From SIG454 sp045578465 (GTDB taxonomy: Bacteria; Bacillota; Clostridia; Monoglobales; Monoglobaceae), in assembly GCA_045578465.1 (NCBI GenBank), contig JAZNKJ010000028.1:1-61233 (forward strand): a DNA stretch of 61,233 bases. Reading direction: 5' to 3'. The translations under genes and the position numbers were made by a program. Below the pieces are notes generated by a model. The model was not told where the DNA came from. It saw nothing but the letters and a program-made list of their open reading frames with translations, and did no database searches. Shown piece after piece: positions 9,427 to 16,981 of this stretch (position 1 is the stretch's first letter; every line of letters starts with the position of its first letter).

Positions 9427-10099
9427 TATTTTGCAAATTTTCGATTTCTATTCTTCCAAGCTTTCTCTCAATTTTCTTATAGGCTTTCCCTATATAGGGG
9501 GCTCTGTTCTCCATATTATGACAATCTGAACCTATAAGGTGAATTTGCCCCTCGCGTATATGACGAAGAGCTTTTGCTCCCGTCTTTATAGAATTTATAT
9601 ATCCTGCGTTCGTCTGGATAAGGCAACCCATATCAAGAAGCTCGTACAAAAAGCCTTCATCCCCGTGCAGATTTATATATCTTTCAAAATGCGCAATAAT
9701 TGGCGTTATCCCCATTGAACAAATCTTATCAAGGGTGGTATAAGTAATGTTAGACCACTCAACAAAAGGCATTTCAACAAGCATATAGTGTGTTCCCATA
9801 ACGCAAAGCTTGGAGAGTCCTTCCATACCGCTTATCTCAGGATACAAAAGAACCTCTGCTCCAAGAACAATTTGGGGCAGGCCCGCCTCTTCTTGCGCCG
9901 CCTTTATAACTTCTGCCGCCGATTTTTCTCTGCGATCTAAAAACTTTTCTACACTGCTGTTTGTCATATAAAAATGAGGAGTTGCAACAACCTTGTTTAT
10001 TCCCTGTTCTTTAAGTTGTTTAAGCATTTCAATTGAAACCGTGGTGTTTGCGCTTCCATCATCTATCCCCGGAAGAATATGAGTATGAAAATCATCCAT
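9386..10099 (-). CDS. cpsB: CpsB/CapC/YwqE-type protein-tyrosine phosphatase
   Basis: Metal-dependent PHP-family phosphatase that dephosphorylates the partner BY-kinase and so tunes exopolysaccharide length and output. 237 residues starting DFHTHILPGIDDGS, the metal-binding HxH motif, with later metal ligands in THYMLVEMPF, HFERY and GSDCH. Standard length. It follows the kinase gene after 69 bases that contain a hairpin (AGTTAG...CTAACT around CGGG/CCCG), which could partly attenuate transcription. Its 3' end overlaps the vanZ-like frame. Confidence 0.92.
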   Translation of the reverse strand: MDDFHTHILPGIDDGSANTTVSIEMLKQLKEQGINKVVATPHFYMTNSSVEKFLDRREKSAAEVIKAAQEEAGLPQIVLGAEVLLYPEISGMEGLSKLCVMGTHYMLVEMPFVEWSNITYTTLDKICSMGITPIIAHFERYINLHGDEGFLYELLDMGCLIQTNAGYINSIKTGAKALRHIREGQIHLIGSDCHNMENRAPYIGKAYKKIERKLGRIEIENLQNIADMVLENAEYII

Positions 10100-10168
10100 A
10101 AAGCTTCACCGCCATTTTGAGTTAGCGGGTTATCCCCGCGCCTAACTTACTAAATTCCGTTATGCCAT

Positions 10169-10999
10169 CTACTTCGCTGAATCCGTTTGCTTAGTCTTAT
10201 AGTATGAACTTTTGCCATAACTATGACTTGCTCCGTATCTTCCGCCGGCTCTGTAATACTTGTTGCCGTATCTGTATTTATAACCGCCCTTGTAATTAAA
10301 CTCAACCCCATTTAAAACAAAACCGATTATCTTTGCCCCAGCAAATTCAAGATTCTTAACTGCTTCTTTAAGAGCATCTCTTTCAGTTGAGTTCTGCAAC
10401 GCAATAACCACAACATCAGGAATTACTTTGGCAATGATTGCTGTGTCCGTAACAATATTCACAGGACAGGTATCACAGATTATATAGTCGTATCTTTTTT
10501 CAAGTTCTTCTATAACACTTAAGAATTTTTCTGAGCCTAAAAGTTCAGCCGGGTTAGGAGGAATATCCCCCGCGCAAATATAATCAAGGTTTTCGTACTT
10601 AGAGTGTCTTATTACCTCATCTATGCTGTTCATTCCAATCAATGCATTGCTGAGTCCCGGTACGGAATCTACACCAAAAAGTCTGTGAACATTCGGTCTT
10701 CTGAGGTCACAATCTATCACGCATACCTTAACTCCTGTCTGCGCAAATGTAATACTTAAGTTTATGCAGTTTGTGCTTTTCCCTTCAGATGCTAAGGAAC
10801 TTGTTACCAAAAGTTTTTTGCATCCGTCATAAGGAAGAGAGAAAGTTACCCTCGTTCTCAGGCTCTTATAAGCTTCTTTTGTGTAGAATTCAAAATCGTC
10901 ATTTAAGAGCTTTTCTCGAATCATATCTTCTTTTGTCATTGTAACCTTCTGTGCTTTTTTATAAGGTTTACTTGCTTTTTGCTTTTTTAGTGCTGCCAT
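10169..10999 (-). CDS. cpsD: Bacterial tyrosine kinase of the CpsD/CapB/YwqD type
   Basis: Cytoplasmic BY-kinase that works with the membrane adaptor encoded just upstream (Wzz-like) to control polymer length. Walker A ASEGKST and Walker A' VIDCDLRRP are clear, and a Walker B-like segment reads YIICDTCP. The C-terminal roughly 40 residues form a tyrosine cluster (at least 9 Tyr in KYRYGNKYYRAGGRYG and beyond) where autophosphorylation would occur. RBS GGAGGAG. It overlaps the adaptor gene by 32 bases, so the two are surely co-translated. Confidence 0.93.
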   Translation of the reverse strand: MAALKKQKASKPYKKAQKVTMTKEDMIREKLLNDDFEFYTKEAYKSLRTRVTFSLPYDGCKKLLVTSSLASEGKSTNCINLSITFAQTGVKVCVIDCDLRRPNVHRLFGVDSVPGLSNALIGMNSIDEVIRHSKYENLDYICAGDIPPNPAELLGSEKFLSVIEELEKRYDYIICDTCPVNIVTDTAIIAKVIPDVVVIALQNSTERDALKEAVKNLEFAGAKIIGFVLNGVEFNYKGGYKYRYGNKYYRAGGRYGASHSYGKSSYYKTKQTDSAK

Positions 11000-11753
11000 A
11001 ATAAGCTCCTCCTTTTCCGCTGCGGTAATAGCTATTTCTGTAATAATAGCTTTCCTGTCCGCTGTTCTTCTCCCCTATCTTAGGAATTATACCAAGAACA
11101 GGATAGTCAAACAGCTTTTCAATATCTGATTCATTCTTAATTCTAACATCCAAAAGTTCACGGATAAGAATAAAAGCACAAGCAAGAACAATTCCTACCA
11201 GCATTCCTGTCACACCATTTTTGACACCATTGGGGTTTATCGGATTTTTGTTAACCAATGCATAGTCAATTACATTTACCGATGTTGCACCTATGATTTT
11301 AGTAATAACACCAGGAGCAACTTTCGCAAAAGTGTTAGCAATCTCCGTCACATTTTCAGGGTCAGAGCCGGTAACCTTTATTCTAAGAATTTCCGTCCCC
11401 TCCATACTGCTTACAGAAACCATACCCCCAATTTGTTTGGCCGTATAATCAAGGCCGTCATTTTCAGCAACTTCATTTAGCATTCTGTTACTTTTTACAA
11501 TCTCAATACAGCTCGGTATGAGCATCTGAGATGTGGAAATATCAGTCCCCAAAACCTTATCCCCGGACTTTACGCTATCATCATTATTGTTCAGGTAAAG
11601 AGAAATCGAGGCACTGTATCTGGGCGCCACCATAATTTCATTATACGCAAAAAACATTATCGCAAAAACCAGCATGCTTGCGATAATAATTTTAATGTTT
11701 GATAAAAACATTTTAAGTATTTCTTTTACATCAATTTTTTCAAACTCGTTCAT
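10968..11753 (-). CDS. cpsC: Wzz/CapA-type chain-length determinant and kinase adaptor
   Basis: 261 residues with two membrane helices (about 19-40 and about 178-198) flanking an extracytoplasmic Wzz domain, the usual adaptor that activates the BY-kinase. I chose the ATG at 11753 because AGGAG lies 7 bases upstream; the frame is open 7 codons further. Unusually, the cytoplasmic tail is itself tyrosine-rich (ESYYYRNSYYRSG, AYYGS), as is the tail of the partner kinase. First gene of the operon, behind a consensus promoter. Confidence 0.9.
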   Translation of the reverse strand: MNEFEKIDVKEILKMFLSNIKIIIASMLVFAIMFFAYNEIMVAPRYSASISLYLNNNDDSVKSGDKVLGTDISTSQMLIPSCIEIVKSNRMLNEVAENDGLDYTAKQIGGMVSVSSMEGTEILRIKVTGSDPENVTEIANTFAKVAPGVITKIIGATSVNVIDYALVNKNPINPNGVKNGVTGMLVGIVLACAFILIRELLDVRIKNESDIEKLFDYPVLGIIPKIGEKNSGQESYYYRNSYYRSGKGGAYYGSTKKAKSK

Positions 11754-11793
11754 GTCAGCACTCCTAAAAATCATAATGATCCATTCTTATGAT

Positions 11794-11822
11794 ATTTTAC
11801 CATATATCCGTGAATTTGTCAA
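11794..11822 (-). promoter_or_regulatory. Sigma-A promoter of the exopolysaccharide operon
   Basis: TTGACA, 17 bp, TAAAAT, a near-perfect vegetative promoter 41 bases before the Wzz-like start. I see no terminator between sigE and this promoter, so read-through from sigE is possible. Confidence 0.85.
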
Positions 11823-11850
11823 TAAATTTTGAGCTATTTCGCTGTAAACT

Positions 11851-12579
11851 TTACCCATTCATCATTTTATCAATATCCCTTTTCAGTCTCTTTATTATCC
11901 GCTTTTCAAGACGGGAAATATAGGACTGAGAAATCCCAAGCATATCCGCAACCTGTTTTTGGGTTTTCTCTCGTCCGTCGCCCCCAAATCCAAACCGAAG
12001 CTCCATTATGACTTTCTCTCTTTTGGGTAGCTTATCCATGGCGATATGGAGAAGCTCTTTGTCCACCTTTTTCTCAATTTCTCTTTGAGTTATATCCTCC
12101 TCCGTCCCTAAAATATCCGAAAGGAGAAGTTCATTTCCGTCCCAGTCAACATTGAGGGGCTCATCTATTGAAACATTCACTTTAAGGGAGCTGTTTTTTC
12201 GAAGATACATAAGAATTTCGTTTTCAATGCATCGTGAGGCATAAGTGGCAAGCTTTATTTTCTTATCAGCTTTAAAAGTATTTATAGCTTTTATAAGTCC
12301 TATTGTCCCTATGGAAACCAAGTCCTCAACCCCAACACCTGTGTTTTCGAACTTTTTCGCTATGTAAACAACAAGCCTTAAATTCCGCTCTATAAGTATC
12401 TTCTTCGCCCTCTCTCCCTCATCTCCCGGGAGCATTTCAATAACCTCTCTTTCCTCTTCCGCTTTAAGAGGCGGGGGAAGAGTTTCTCCGCTTCCTATGT
12501 AGTCTATCCGTCCCTTTTTGGAAAGCCTTAAAATAAGCCTTAACAAAAGGCCTTTTATTTTTACGGTAACAAACTTCAT
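11851..12579 (-). CDS. sigE: RNA polymerase sporulation sigma factor E (pro-sigma-E)
   Basis: Mother-cell sigma factor made as an inactive, membrane-associated precursor. 242 residues. The first roughly 27 (very basic and hydrophobic, KGLLLRLILRLSKKG) form the pro-sequence, cut before the region starting YIGSGETLPPPL. Regions 2 (NLRLVVYIAKKF, ATYASRCIENEILMYLRK) and 4 (ADMLGISQSYISRLEKR) are intact. It starts in the ATGA overlap with spoIIGA, the classic spoIIG operon order. Confidence 0.95.
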   Translation of the reverse strand: MKFVTVKIKGLLLRLILRLSKKGRIDYIGSGETLPPPLKAEEEREVIEMLPGDEGERAKKILIERNLRLVVYIAKKFENTGVGVEDLVSIGTIGLIKAINTFKADKKIKLATYASRCIENEILMYLRKNSSLKVNVSIDEPLNVDWDGNELLLSDILGTEEDITQREIEKKVDKELLHIAMDKLPKREKVIMELRFGFGGDGREKTQKQVADMLGISQSYISRLEKRIIKRLKRDIDKMMNG

Positions 12580-13469
12580 ACCACTATCTCCTCCATATTT
12601 CTGCCGTTTTCAAGGTAAAGACGGGGGTTTATTATTCCGCCAAAATCCTCCCCTAACCGTCCTTTCGTTATAAGCCCGACGCAAACATTATTCCAGCTTT
12701 CTCCCTCACTTGTAAGGGTGTCTGCAACTATTGCATAAATCATATTTCCTCCGCAAAGAGTAGAAAACGGAAGCATCCTCATCCCCTCTTTAAAGGCCTC
12801 GTCTATCCCTTTGTTTTCCTCAACGATTTCCCGTTCCCTTTCGCTCATAATAAACTTCAACTTATCATACTCTGCCACAAGGGCACCTCTGTCACTTATA
12901 GGGTCTTTAAGCTTGCATCCTGTATCTAAAAAGACATTAATCTCGCAGGTTTTGTTGTTATATGTAATTCCAAATCTTTTGATAAGAGCTTTCTCAAAAA
13001 GTGCCTCCTTCCGCTTTTGACTGTATATTCCAAGAAGCGTGTATGTAAGGGCACTCCCCAAAATCAGAACAAGTGGGCTAATGTTAAGATAAACACCGCT
13101 TCCCGAAACTACCGACCCCACCGCCGTACCGAAATCAGTCAGGAAAATCAGGGCGAGAAGTGTTCCGCCCAGACTTAAATTAACCCCCATAAAAACACCA
13201 AATCGTTTTAAAGCATCCTTAAAATTATCTCCTCCAAAGACTAAATAGGAAATTCCAAACAGAACGAAAATTTTTGAAAGGGCCGAATACAAAAAGCTCG
13301 TTTTTGGGAAAAACATAAAAACGGCATATACTCCGCCAAGTCCTGCCCCTACGGCTGTTTTTAATATATTTATTTCTTTTTTCAGCAGTCTTTGAGTTAT
13401 TATTAAAACTGCGCTGTCCAATAGAAAATTAAATAAAAAAAGAGTGTCTGCATATATGGTGGGAGCCAT
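12576..13469 (-). CDS. spoIIGA: Sigma-E processing peptidase SpoIIGA
   Basis: Membrane aspartic protease that cleaves pro-sigma-E on a signal from the forespore. 297 residues: five N-terminal membrane helices (to about 155) and a cytoplasmic domain carrying the catalytic motif FLDTGCKLKDP near residue 181 (Asp in DTG). Typical length. Translation is coupled to sigE by the ATGA overlap. Transcribed away from ftsZ, whose terminator lies just upstream. Confidence 0.93.
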   Translation of the reverse strand: MAPTIYADTLFLFNFLLDSAVLIITQRLLKKEINILKTAVGAGLGGVYAVFMFFPKTSFLYSALSKIFVLFGISYLVFGGDNFKDALKRFGVFMGVNLSLGGTLLALIFLTDFGTAVGSVVSGSGVYLNISPLVLILGSALTYTLLGIYSQKRKEALFEKALIKRFGITYNNKTCEINVFLDTGCKLKDPISDRGALVAEYDKLKFIMSEREREIVEENKGIDEAFKEGMRMLPFSTLCGGNMIYAIVADTLTSEGESWNNVCVGLITKGRLGEDFGGIINPRLYLENGRNMEEIVV

Positions 13470-13496
13470 TTTATCCCCTCCTTAATTCATACACTC

Positions 13497-13530
13497 ATTA
13501 TAGCTTAAACACTATTCATATTTTGTCGTT
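13497..13530 (-). promoter_or_regulatory. Candidate Spo0A-controlled spoIIG promoter
   Basis: A TATAAT -10 (13497-13502) is preceded at 21 bp, not 17, by ACGACA. On the opposite strand that site reads TGTCGTT, 5 of 7 to the 0A box TGNCGAA. In B. subtilis spoIIG the -10/-35 spacing is also too long and Spo0A binds at the -35, so this layout fits. Sequence evidence only. Confidence 0.4.
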
Positions 13531-13542
13531 TTTCCGCAATGC

Positions 13543-13577
13543 AAAATAAAAAGCAGGTCGTTTTCGCAACCTGCTTT
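13543..13577 (-). terminator. Terminator after ftsZ
   Basis: AAAGCAGGT-(10)-ACCTGCTTT, then TTATTTT on the minus strand. It separates ftsZ from spoIIGA-sigE. Confidence 0.85.
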
Positions 13578-13584
13578 CTTTTAA

Positions 13585-14844
13585 TTAGTCATTCTTTTTG
13601 AGGAATACAGGAACATCTATCTCGTCGTCATCGGAGAATCCGTTGAAAATTCCTGTCTTTGGCTTTGAGAAAGGTCTTTCAAAAGGTTTTTCAAAGGTCT
13701 GTTCTTCTGTTGGTGGTGTCAATGTTTCAGTAACTGTTTCTTCGGCCTTAGGACCTTCTGCTCTGAGTTCTTCAATATTCTTTGCAATTCCTGCAAAAAT
13801 TCCGCCGTTTGAAGGAGTTATAATAGGCTCCTCTGTTTTTCTTTCGATAGAGTTAACTCCGCCGAGAGGTCTTTTCATAGGAGAAGGTCTTCCCCCTTCA
13901 AAACCTGTTGCAATAACAGTGATCTGGATTTCATCGCCTAATGAATCATCAATCATAGCACCGAGGATGATGTTTGCATCCTTATCAGCAGCTTCGTTAA
14001 CAAGCTCGGATGCAGTCTGGATTTCCATAATTCCAAGGTCAGCGCCGCCTGTAACATTAATGATAATTCCCTTTGCGCCTGTTATTGTTGTTTCAAGAAG
14101 TGGGCTGTTGATAGCTTTAAGAGCAGCGTCATGAGCACGGTTTTCGCCTGTTGCTCTGCCGATACCCATATGAGCATAGCCTGTCCCCTTCATAATTGTT
14201 TTAACATCTGCAAAGTCAAGGCTTATAAGTCCAGGTCTTGAAATAAGGTCAGAAATACCCTGAACGCCCTGTCTTAAAACTTCGTCAGCAAGTCTGAATG
14301 AATCAACCAAAGAAGTCTTGTTCTCTGCAAGAGATAAGAGCTTATCATTTGGAATAACAACTAATGTATCAACCGCTTCTTTGAGGGTTTCAATACCTAA
14401 AATTGCGTTTTTGCCTCTTTGTGGGCCTTCAAACCAGAACGGCTTGGTTACGATACCAACAGTTAAGATTCCCATTTCCTTGGCAATCTCAGCAACAACA
14501 GGAGCCGCACCGGTACCTGTTCCGCCACCCATACCTGCTGTAACGAAAACCATATCTGTATCGCGAAGAGCTTCAGCGATTTCGTCTCTGCTTTCTTCCG
14601 CTGCTTTATATCCGATTTCAGGAACAGCACCGGCACCGAGACCCTTTGTAACCTTTTCGCCAATCTGAATTTTGCTTGCAGCACTTGACATACCGAGATC
14701 CTGCTTGTCCGTATTAACGGCAATAAATTCAACGCATTCTACGCCGGCTTCAATCATTCTGTTAACAGCATTGTTACCGCCGCCGCCAACACCAACTACC
14801 TTAATTTTTGCTGGATTTGTTGCAACTGTATCAAATTCAAACAA
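13585..14844 (-). CDS. ftsZ: Cell division protein FtsZ
   Basis: Tubulin-like GTPase that forms the division ring. About 419 residues: GTP-binding motifs VGVGGGGNNAVN and GGGTGTGAAP, T7 synergy-type loop, a variable linker (about 320-400), and the C-terminal peptide IDVPVFLKK that docks membrane anchors. No ATG lies upstream. TTG codons occur at 14850 and 14844, and I chose 14844 because GGAGG is about 8 bases away; the first TTG would be only 2 bases from it. It has its own promoter and terminator, separate from the dcw genes. Confidence 0.95.
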   Translation of the reverse strand: MFEFDTVATNPAKIKVVGVGGGGNNAVNRMIEAGVECVEFIAVNTDKQDLGMSSAASKIQIGEKVTKGLGAGAVPEIGYKAAEESRDEIAEALRDTDMVFVTAGMGGGTGTGAAPVVAEIAKEMGILTVGIVTKPFWFEGPQRGKNAILGIETLKEAVDTLVVIPNDKLLSLAENKTSLVDSFRLADEVLRQGVQGISDLISRPGLISLDFADVKTIMKGTGYAHMGIGRATGENRAHDAALKAINSPLLETTITGAKGIIINVTGGADLGIMEIQTASELVNEAADKDANIILGAMIDDSLGDEIQITVIATGFEGGRPSPMKRPLGGVNSIERKTEEPIITPSNGGIFAGIAKNIEELRAEGPKAEETVTETLTPPTEEQTFEKPFERPFSKPKTGIFNGFSDDDEIDVPVFLKKND

Positions 14845-14907
14845 AACCAATTCCTCCTTTTATTTCCCTTCTTGCTTTAACAATCATAGAAAAACATATT
14901 ATTTTTT

Positions 14908-14936
14908 ATTATACTATGGATTTTCAATTTTGTAAA
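14908..14936 (-). promoter_or_regulatory. Promoter of ftsZ
   Basis: TTTACA, 17 bp, TATAAT between sbp and ftsZ. Confidence 0.75.
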
Positions 14937-14951
14937 TACAATTTTGAAATT

Positions 14952-15356
14952 TTATTCATCTATTTCCATCTCTTCCTGACTCTGTTCCGCCTCGATGCGT
15001 TTCAAACGGAGATTTTTAACCCTTGTATATCTTTCAAAAAGGTATCTTCTTATGTTGGAAAGATTGTTAAATATTCTTACTCCGAAAACAACCACAACTG
15101 CAAGGCTTAAATCAATCCCAAGCTTGTTCCCCATAAATGTAAAGAGTATGGCAAGGAGAGCGTTGCTTATAAGACCTGTCATAAACATTCCGACCTTAAA
15201 CCGTTTTTCAAGGTTAGACCAGATTGCACCGAAAATTGTGTCAAGGGCGGCAAGAAGAGCCACCGCAACATAGGGGAGAGTGTCGTTGCTCAGATTGTAT
15301 GGCACGAAGAGGCCGGCCAGAATTCCAAGCATAACAGCTATTGCAACTGTAATCAT
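14952..15356 (-). CDS. sbp: Small basic protein Sbp (DUF1290 family)
   Basis: 134-residue membrane protein with three to four helices (for example VAIAVMLGILAGLFVPY at the N-terminus) and a charged C-terminal tail rich in Arg and Glu. The family is found in dcw clusters of Firmicutes and Actinobacteria next to DUF881 genes; its function is unknown. The ATGA overlap with the DUF881 stop implies translational coupling. Last gene of the dcw transcript before ftsZ. Confidence 0.85.
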   Translation of the reverse strand: MITVAIAVMLGILAGLFVPYNLSNDTLPYVAVALLAALDTIFGAIWSNLEKRFKVGMFMTGLISNALLAILFTFMGNKLGIDLSLAVVVVFGVRIFNNLSNIRRYLFERYTRVKNLRLKRIEAEQSQEEMEIDE

Positions 15357-16108
15357 TTCTTCTCCTCCTCTTCCTTAACTGTCTTTGCATATTCCATCTG
15401 GGTTGAGCCCAAAAACTCGTCTATGGTAAGCTTGTCCTTTTTCTCAACTGTTACGGAAATTCCGTAAATTTTTGTTGCTTCCTCCACAGCTCCGCCGTTT
15501 ATAGTAAGTGCGCTTTCAAGATTTTTCGGATTTCCTATCGCTTTTATAACAAAAGGTGCCGCCACCCTGTCGCCGTTTACCATAATTGTCGGGCCTACAC
15601 AGCGCACTTCGCTCATAGCAACAATTCTTTCGCCGTTAACAGAAATCGCCTCTGCTCCTGCTGCTTTAAGCTCATTTATAAAGGTCCTTATATTAACATC
15701 ATGAACAATGCCATAGTTATTATAAAGGCCGCTTTCTTTCATTTCTTTTGTAAGTTCAACATCCTTTAAGGTAACTGTTACACCTTTGCCCGTAACCTTG
15801 GTAAGCCCTGCATAAAGCTCTGCTTTTTTGAGCTTTTCGTTAAGCACGGATGCATAGTCATCCCCCTGAGCCGCCTTATTTCTGAATGCCTCAATAATAT
15901 CTGCCTGACTTGCAATCTCAATTTTGAGCTTTTCGTTTTTCTGAACTTCGTCAACATAATATTTTTCAAGGGTTGCTCTGTCTAAGGTCTGTCTGTCTCT
16001 TATTTCGCTGTTTTTTCTTACACCTTTTAATTGCCATGTAAATGCAAAAACCAAAAGGAATATAAGAATTGATATTGTAAATTCAAATGACCACTTTTTT
16101 CTAATCAT
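15353..16108 (-). CDS. DUF881 family division-cluster protein
   Basis: About 251 residues: one N-terminal membrane helix (about 8-28), a coiled-coil stretch (about 35-80) and a conserved extracytoplasmic DUF881 domain with YGIVHDVNIRTFINEL and GNPKNLESAL. The family sits beside ftsQ and sbp in many Firmicutes and its role is unknown. The open frame runs 43 codons further into ftsQ as an implausible Arg/Lys-rich stretch. I chose ATG 16108, which has GGAGG upstream and overlaps the ftsQ stop by a few bases. Confidence 0.85.
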   Translation of the reverse strand: MIRKKWSFEFTISILIFLLVFAFTWQLKGVRKNSEIRDRQTLDRATLEKYYVDEVQKNEKLKIEIASQADIIEAFRNKAAQGDDYASVLNEKLKKAELYAGLTKVTGKGVTVTLKDVELTKEMKESGLYNNYGIVHDVNIRTFINELKAAGAEAISVNGERIVAMSEVRCVGPTIMVNGDRVAAPFVIKAIGNPKNLESALTINGGAVEEATKIYGISVTVEKKDKLTIDEFLGSTQMEYAKTVKEEEEKK

Positions 16109-16979
16109 TTTTGTTATCCTCCGTCTTTTCTTCTTCTGCCTTCTTCGTATCTTCCGCTTTCTTTTCCTCTTCAAGCTTTTTCTTGGTTTCCTCATCAATA
16201 TAAGGGCGGACAACCGCTTCCTCCATTGTAAGGTCAAGCTCTACCTTTTCATAAGGGGAGATTTCGTCCTCGATAAGATGGGCGCAAACGCTCAGCTTAT
16301 ATTTGAAATCGTCATAACTATCAAAGCTTCCGCAATTTACAAAAATTCTGTCATCATAGTTGATTTTTATCCCTGTAAGCTTGGTAAAATCAAGAACTTT
16401 TACCTTTTCAATAGTTTTATTCTCTTCAAGAATAGTTAAGGTGTCGATACAGTTTTTAATTCTCTCGTCGCTTTCATTTTCCATATATGCCCCAACGGCA
16501 GGGGACTTTATCTCAATCCCTTTGATTGTCATAACATTATATTTGTTATTCTCTTTGGAAAGTTCAAGAATTTTACCGCTGTAATCAATGAGCGCATACT
16601 TTTTTCCGCAGGCAATATAAGCTCTCGGAACGCATTCCTTGACCTCTATTTTTATGATGCTTGGGAACGCTCTTTTAACCTCAACCTCATTTGCATAGGA
16701 AAGAGTTTTTATTCTGTCCTTAATTTTCGACATTCTTACGCTGAAAATATTTTCGCCGATTTTTATTTCCGCTTTATCCGAAATCTGCTTCTCAGTCAGA
16801 ATTTTTTCGCCCTTAATTTCAATCTTGGTTATATTAAAAAACGGAGCTTTAAAGACCACGGTTAAAATCGCAGTACAGCTTACAATAAAGCAAAGCAAAA
16901 CAAAGATGCGCTTGCGTCTTCTTGCTTTGCGTTTCTTTTTTAAAACAGCTTTTTGTCTTTCGGTAAATCTTTCGTCCAT
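16101..16979 (-). CDS. ftsQ: Cell division protein FtsQ/DivIB
   Basis: Bitopic divisome protein that links FtsL/FtsB with the septal synthases. 292 residues: a very basic cytoplasmic N-terminus (to about 22), one membrane helix (about 25-45), a POTRA domain (KIEIKGEKILTEKQISD onward) and a beta domain with SGKILELS and VKVLDFTKLTGI. It ends in an acidic/lysine-rich tail of about 35 residues that looks disordered. Two bases after murA. Confidence 0.9.
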   Translation of the reverse strand: MDERFTERQKAVLKKKRKARRRKRIFVLLCFIVSCTAILTVVFKAPFFNITKIEIKGEKILTEKQISDKAEIKIGENIFSVRMSKIKDRIKTLSYANEVEVKRAFPSIIKIEVKECVPRAYIACGKKYALIDYSGKILELSKENNKYNVMTIKGIEIKSPAVGAYMENESDERIKNCIDTLTILEENKTIEKVKVLDFTKLTGIKINYDDRIFVNCGSFDSYDDFKYKLSVCAHLIEDEISPYEKVELDLTMEEAVVRPYIDEETKKKLEEEKKAEDTKKAEEEKTEDNKND

Positions 16980-16981
16980 AG

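Noticed and set aside
10100..10168. Hairpin between the BY-kinase and phosphatase genes as a terminator
   Set aside because: No T-run follows on the minus strand and the genes clearly belong together; at most a weak attenuator.
13598..14134. 178-codon frame antisense to ftsZ, and other long antisense frames (for example 53201-53959, 24470-24949, 34720-35139)
   Set aside because: They are mirror frames of well-supported genes, with low-complexity or Ser/Pro-rich composition and no RBS. They reflect codon bias of the real genes.
16109..16237. 43-codon N-terminal extension of the DUF881 gene
   Set aside because: It lies inside ftsQ in another frame, is almost only Arg/Lys, and a good RBS precedes ATG 16108.
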